Assembly: GCA_050951505.1 (NCBI GenBank)
Contig: JBMNJE010000002.1
Coordinates: 1-64,000 of the forward strand
Reading direction: 5' to 3'
Source: DUOA01 sp012839095
Lineage (GTDB): Bacteria > Bacillota > Clostridia > Caldicoprobacterales > DTU083
Length of the DNA: 64,000 nt
The notes under the pieces are model-generated. The model was not told where the DNA came from. It did not search any database and saw only the letters and a list, made by a program, of their open reading frames with translations. Within the stretch, counting starts at the first letter, position 1. Every line of letters starts with the position of its first letter. Shown here in pieces: positions 60,548 through 64,000 of the stretch. The position numbers and the translations under genes are program-made.

Positions 60548-62920
60548 TCACTGTTCACCGCGAAGTGCCGCCACCGGATCCTTGCCTGCAGCCATGAGGG
60601 CAGGAATGAATCCTCCTGCCATTGTAAGGACAATACTGACAAGCAGGAGCAGGAGAGCATGGACTATATCCAGCCGGGACACATTTTCCAGAGTTGTCAG
60701 CCGAAACAGGATATTGTTTATGGGTATGGTCAGGATTGCCCCCAGCAGAATACCTATTGTACCGGATGCAGCTCCTATAAGGAAGGTTTCCGCATTAAAG
60801 ACACGGGCAATGTCTTTTTTTCTTGCCCCCAGGGATCGCAGAATACCGATTTCCCTGGTCCGTTCCAATACAGATATATATGTAATGATGCCGATCATAA
60901 TAATTGATACAATCAGAGAGGTAGCAGAAAAAGCAATTAATACCAGGGTAATGGCACGCATGATGCCGCCGGAAAGATCTGTTATGGTGCCTGCCAGATC
61001 CGTATACAGAATTTTTTCCTCTGCTTTTTTCCCCTCATTCCATGCATCCAGATATTCCAGCACCAGATCCTTGTGCTGGAAGTCCACCGGATAGATGGTT
61101 ATCATATGAGGAATAGTGGAGGCGCCCAGGCTGGACAACATGGTATCCTTTTTAGGCGCAGCCTGTTGGTGCGGCGTGCTTATCGGGCTGCCCATGGGTC
61201 CAAGCGGGGTCCCGGAAGGTGACAGGCTTTCCGATTTGCGGAAGGGTTCCCCGGTCAGGACGTTGTAGTCGGCATCCGTCTGTGCCTTTACTATTGCTGA
61301 TTTTCCTGCCAGTGCCATAAAATGCCGGCTCAAATCATCGGAAAATGCAATACCGGGCAGGAGCACGGGGATATCGGTTTTACGGGCCGGCCGCACTATC
61401 CCGGTAATACGCAGCGGCAGAGCCTCTTCGTTGTCATACAGCTTTTGCAGGTTTTTCGGATCTCCGTTCAAAACGAAAAGCTCTCCTTCCTGCTTATAAA
61501 ATACATCGTTGGGAACAGCCTTAAGCTCCCGGTTCAGGATGTCCTGAAAGCATAAGCTTTTTACATCGGACGGCAGGCCCAGTTCCTCCAGGATGGATAT
61601 GTCAACCCTGTTGTATTTGTCGGTTACCAGTACCAGGTCATGCATGCTTTCGGGATATCTGCCTGCCAGCAGATCATAGGCTGTTTCCAGGTAACCCGGC
61701 CGATTCCGATCCGGATTGACAGGATAGGCTGACAGGTTCAGGGCTGCAGCATCCACGGAAGTTGCAGTGCTTCCGTCCGAGCGCAGCAGATTTAGATTTA
61801 CAAGCCGGGTATAGGCGATACCGTTCAGCCATTCCGGATTCATCTCTTCTATATACTTTATGTAGGATTCTGTCAGTGTATTGGTATGTACTCTCTTGTC
61901 TTGGCTTGGATCATAGGGATAGATCTCATCTGTGTCCGGGTACCTGTTCTCATCATTGTCATCCCTGCCCATGATAAAATCCATATCCACCTCCTCAGTC
62001 TGCTGAGTAATCATAATGGGAAAACCTGAAAGGGTACCGGATTCAAATTCTGCAATCTGCTTGTTGAATCCGTTGGAAAGGGCAAGTATGGAGGCGATGC
62101 CCACAATGCCGATACTGGATGCAAAGGAGGTAAGCAGGGTGCGAAACCATTTGGTCCGGATGTTTCTTCCCGAAAGCTTCAGGGCAGTGCCAAATCCCAT
62201 TCCGGTTCTGCGCAGCTGATACTCCGGGTCCTCCCGGGGCTGCTCATAAGGCCTGGTGTCCTTTACCACCTTTCCATCCTTGAATTCTATAATCCGATCT
62301 GCATATTTTTCCGCCAGGAGAGGATTGTGGGTAACCATGATGACCAGCTTGTCCCTGGCTATCTCCTTTATCAGATCCAATATCTGCACGCTGGTATTGG
62401 TGTCCAGGGCACCGGTGGGTTCGTCTGCCAGGATGATGTCGGGGTCGTTGGCCAAAGCCCTTGCTATAGCAGCCCGCTGCATCTGACCGCCTGACAGTTG
62501 GCTGGGTTTTTTATGAATGTGATCCTTAAGGCCCACCTTCACAAGCACATCCTCGGCCTTCTTTCGCCTGCTTTCAGCAGACTCGCCGCTTAAAGCCAGC
62601 CCCAGCATTACATTATCCCTTATGTTCAAATGCTCAATTAAATGATAGGTTTGGAAAACAAAGCCAACACTGTTGTTTCTGTATGCGTCCCAGTCGCTGT
62701 CGCTGAATTTTTCGGTTGAACTGCCGTTGATCCGAAGGTCGCCCTGATCAGCCCGATCCAGGCCCCCTACAATATTTAAAAAAGTGGTTTTTCCTGATCC
62801 GCTGGGGCCCAGGATGGCTGCAAATTCATTTTTTCTGAAGCTTATCGTAACCCCGTTTAGTGCCGTATGTCTTACCTCCCCCGTGACATAGTGTTTTGAA
62901 ATGTTTTCCACATGAAGCAT
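60548..62920 (-). CDS. MacB-like ABC protein, ATPase fused to FtsX-type permease
   Basis: 790 residues from the ATG at 62920 (AAAGGAGA upstream). N-terminal ATPase (1-230) with GPSGSGKTTFLN, LSGGQMQRAAIARAL and LADEPTGALD. Then one helix (SFASSIGIVGIASILALSNG), a large extracytoplasmic domain (about 300-620, including a Pro/Ser/Gly-rich stretch SPSGTPLGPMGSPIS) and three helices ending in an FtsX permease domain (GILRSLGARKKDIARVFNAE). Likely works as a dimer in mechanotransmission-type export of peptides or lipoprotein handling. Divergent from the XRE-cupin gene. Confidence 0.92.
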   Translation of the reverse strand: MLHVENISKHYVTGEVRHTALNGVTISFRKNEFAAILGPSGSGKTTFLNIVGGLDRADQGDLRINGSSTEKFSDSDWDAYRNNSVGFVFQTYHLIEHLNIRDNVMLGLALSGESAESRRKKAEDVLVKVGLKDHIHKKPSQLSGGQMQRAAIARALANDPDIILADEPTGALDTNTSVQILDLIKEIARDKLVIMVTHNPLLAEKYADRIIEFKDGKVVKDTRPYEQPREDPEYQLRRTGMGFGTALKLSGRNIRTKWFRTLLTSFASSIGIVGIASILALSNGFNKQIAEFESGTLSGFPIMITQQTEEVDMDFIMGRDDNDENRYPDTDEIYPYDPSQDKRVHTNTLTESYIKYIEEMNPEWLNGIAYTRLVNLNLLRSDGSTATSVDAAALNLSAYPVNPDRNRPGYLETAYDLLAGRYPESMHDLVLVTDKYNRVDISILEELGLPSDVKSLCFQDILNRELKAVPNDVFYKQEGELFVLNGDPKNLQKLYDNEEALPLRITGIVRPARKTDIPVLLPGIAFSDDLSRHFMALAGKSAIVKAQTDADYNVLTGEPFRKSESLSPSGTPLGPMGSPISTPHQQAAPKKDTMLSSLGASTIPHMITIYPVDFQHKDLVLEYLDAWNEGKKAEEKILYTDLAGTITDLSGGIMRAITLVLIAFSATSLIVSIIMIGIITYISVLERTREIGILRSLGARKKDIARVFNAETFLIGAASGTIGILLGAILTIPINNILFRLTTLENVSRLDIVHALLLLLVSIVLTMAGGFIPALMAAGKDPVAALRGEQ

Positions 62921-62988
62921 GAAATTGTCTCCTTTTTTCTTCAATAGAAATAGGTTGTACAATCTCAGGAAAATTACTTATTTTTTTG

Positions 62989-63025
62989 TTGACATTGCCC
63001 TGCAGATATGGTATTTATATATGCG
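62989..63025 (+). promoter_or_regulatory. Candidate promoter for the XRE-cupin/potA operon
   Basis: A consensus -35 TTGACA at 62989-62994; 17 bases later is TATTTA, and TATATATG overlaps as alternative -10. Orientation and position fit the operon starting at 63083. Confidence 0.4.
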
Positions 63026-63082
63026 TATTCTTGTTTAGCTATTATAAACTCAAAGTTTAGTGTTAGGAGACTGGATGATTTT

Positions 63083-63622
63083 ATGAAAATAGGGGAAAAA
63101 ATCAGGGAATTGCGGATACGCAACGGTTTGACCCAGCAGGAACTCGCCGACAGGTGCGAGCTTTCCAAGGGGTTTATTTCCCAGGTGGAGCGGGAGCTCA
63201 CCTCTCCCTCCATTGCTACCCTGATGGACATTTTGGAGAGCCTGGGCACCAATATCAAGGATTTCTTCAATGAGCAGATTGATGAAAAAATTGTATTCAA
63301 AAAGGAAGATGTCTCCAGCCTGGAAAACAAGGAATTGGATCATGTAATACACTGGATTGTCCCCAACGCACAAAAAAACCTGATGGAGCCCATAGTCATG
63401 GAACTGGCTCCGGGGGGCATGTCCAAAGCAGAGGACCCCCACGAAGGGGAAGAGTTCGGCTATGTTTTGTCCGGCGCTGTCATTTTGCATCTGGGCAAAC
63501 AGCAATATCGGGTTCGTAAAGGTGAATGCTTTACCTTCAAGCCCAATATGAGCCATTACCTGTCCAACGGCTCCAGGGGAAAATCTGTCCTGTTGTGGGT
63601 TTCGACGCCGCCCACCTTTTAA
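63083..63622 (+). CDS. XRE-family regulator with C-terminal cupin, beside potA
   Basis: 179 residues from ATG 63083. N-terminal helix-turn-helix (KIGEKIRELRIRNGLTQQEL, CELSKGFISQVERELTSPS), linker, then a cupin (HEGEEFGYVLSGAVILHLGK; GECFTFKPNMSHYLSNGS). This PuuR/SutR-like form often sits before polyamine transport genes and probably senses a polyamine, controlling the operon. The potA gene starts 26 bp later. Confidence 0.92.
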   Translation: MKIGEKIRELRIRNGLTQQELADRCELSKGFISQVERELTSPSIATLMDILESLGTNIKDFFNEQIDEKIVFKKEDVSSLENKELDHVIHWIVPNAQKNLMEPIVMELAPGGMSKAEDPHEGEEFGYVLSGAVILHLGKQQYRVRKGECFTFKPNMSHYLSNGSRGKSVLLWVSTPPTF

Positions 63623-63648
63623 GATAATATTTGTAAAGGGGATTCGGT

Positions 63649-64000
63649 ATGACTGACAAAATCATTCTGGAGCTTAAAAGTGTATCCAAAACCTATGACG
63701 ATACACCGGCTCTGGTTAACATCAACCTGTATATAAGAAAAAATGAATTCGTTACGCTTCTGGGTCCCAGCGGCTGCGGAAAAACCACCACTTTGCGGAT
63801 AATCGGCGGTTTTGAGGAAGCAGACGAAGGCGATTTGCTCTTTGAAGGGAAAAACATAAATAATCTACCTGCCCATAAGCGGAAGGTCAATACCGTTTTT
63901 CAGAAGTATGCACTTTTTCCTCATATGAATGTATTTGACAACATCGCTTTCGGCCTCAAAATCAAGAAAATGGATAAAGAGCTGATACAGGAAAAGGTGG
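63649..64000 (+). CDS. potA: Spermidine/putrescine ABC importer ATPase, 5' part
   Basis: First 117 codons from ATG 63649 (AAAGGGG upstream); cut by the window edge. Walker A GPSGCGKTTTLR, DLLFEGKNINNLPAHKRKVN, and Q-loop VFQKYALFPHMNVFDNIAFG, typical of PotA. The signature and Walker B lie beyond 64000. With the XRE-cupin gene ahead of it, a potABCD operon is expected to continue to the right. Confidence 0.9.
   Translation, partial: MTDKIILELKSVSKTYDDTPALVNINLYIRKNEFVTLLGPSGCGKTTTLRIIGGFEEADEGDLLFEGKNINNLPAHKRKVNTVFQKYALFPHMNVFDNIAFGLKIKKMDKELIQEKV

Overview
The window looks like a chromosomal segment of a low-to-mid GC Bacillota, most likely an anaerobic clostridial or Paenibacillus-like genome. 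Reasons: strong GGAGG-type ribosome sites, a membrane oxaloacetate decarboxylase complex of the sodium-pump type, LplB/YtcP-type sugar permeases with a large lipoprotein binding protein, a cupin-tailed XRE regulator next to potA, and many small AT-rich genes. No rRNA, tRNA or CRISPR array was found.

Region by region. (1) 1-2303 is a mobile-element scar: the left part of an IS21-family element (istB start, frameshifted istA, iterated terminal repeats), then four perfect 31-bp tandem repeats joined directly to the last 43 codons of a VanS-like histidine kinase. (2) 2399-5271 holds a VanY-like D,D-carboxypeptidase and a glmS without a visible ribozyme. (3) 5636-18533 is a carbohydrate locus: two Gfo/Idh/MocA dehydrogenases, a binding protein with two permeases, two TIM-barrel sugar isomerases, one bona fide CxPxR sulfatase, one sulfatase-fold enzyme with Thr at the nucleophile position, an AraC regulator and a DUF5060/DUF4038-type glycosidase. 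(4) 18534-25975 is an AT-rich patch of short unrelated genes (orphan nucleotidyltransferase, PspC, a PDDEXK-plus-EVE-like protein, GNAT, Nudix, DUF1232 and several unknowns) separated by structured spacers. (5) 26064-27981 is a mannonate dehydratase/SDR pair for uronate catabolism. (6) 28034-33283 is a two-component system divergent from a one-ATPase, two-permease exporter resembling LnrLMN. (7) 33618-42545 is a four-gene set built around a 2266-residue lipoprotein with two vWA domains, with two zinc-ribbon proteins and a second lipoprotein; I know no described system with this layout. (8) 42670-46751 (minus strand): cupin, MutT-like Nudix and a PLD-helicase-DUF3427 protein. (9) 47033-50653 is the oxaloacetate decarboxylase operon with a good promoter, a leader able to form two mutually exclusive hairpins, and a gamma-subunit gene broken by two apparent one-base insertions. 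(10) 50878-64000: Ca2+-type P-ATPase, Ogt, TVP38-family protein, a minus-strand ABC-ABC-PlsC operon, a MacB-like fused ABC protein, and an XRE-cupin regulator followed by the start of potA.

How genes work together: region 3 would import and dismantle a (probably sulfated) glycan, and region 5 would take uronates to 2-keto-3-deoxygluconate. Region 6 is probably a sensor plus drug or bacteriocin exporter. Region 9 couples oxaloacetate decarboxylation to Na+ export if the gamma subunit is really intact. Functions are inferred from motifs read by eye; no database search was possible.
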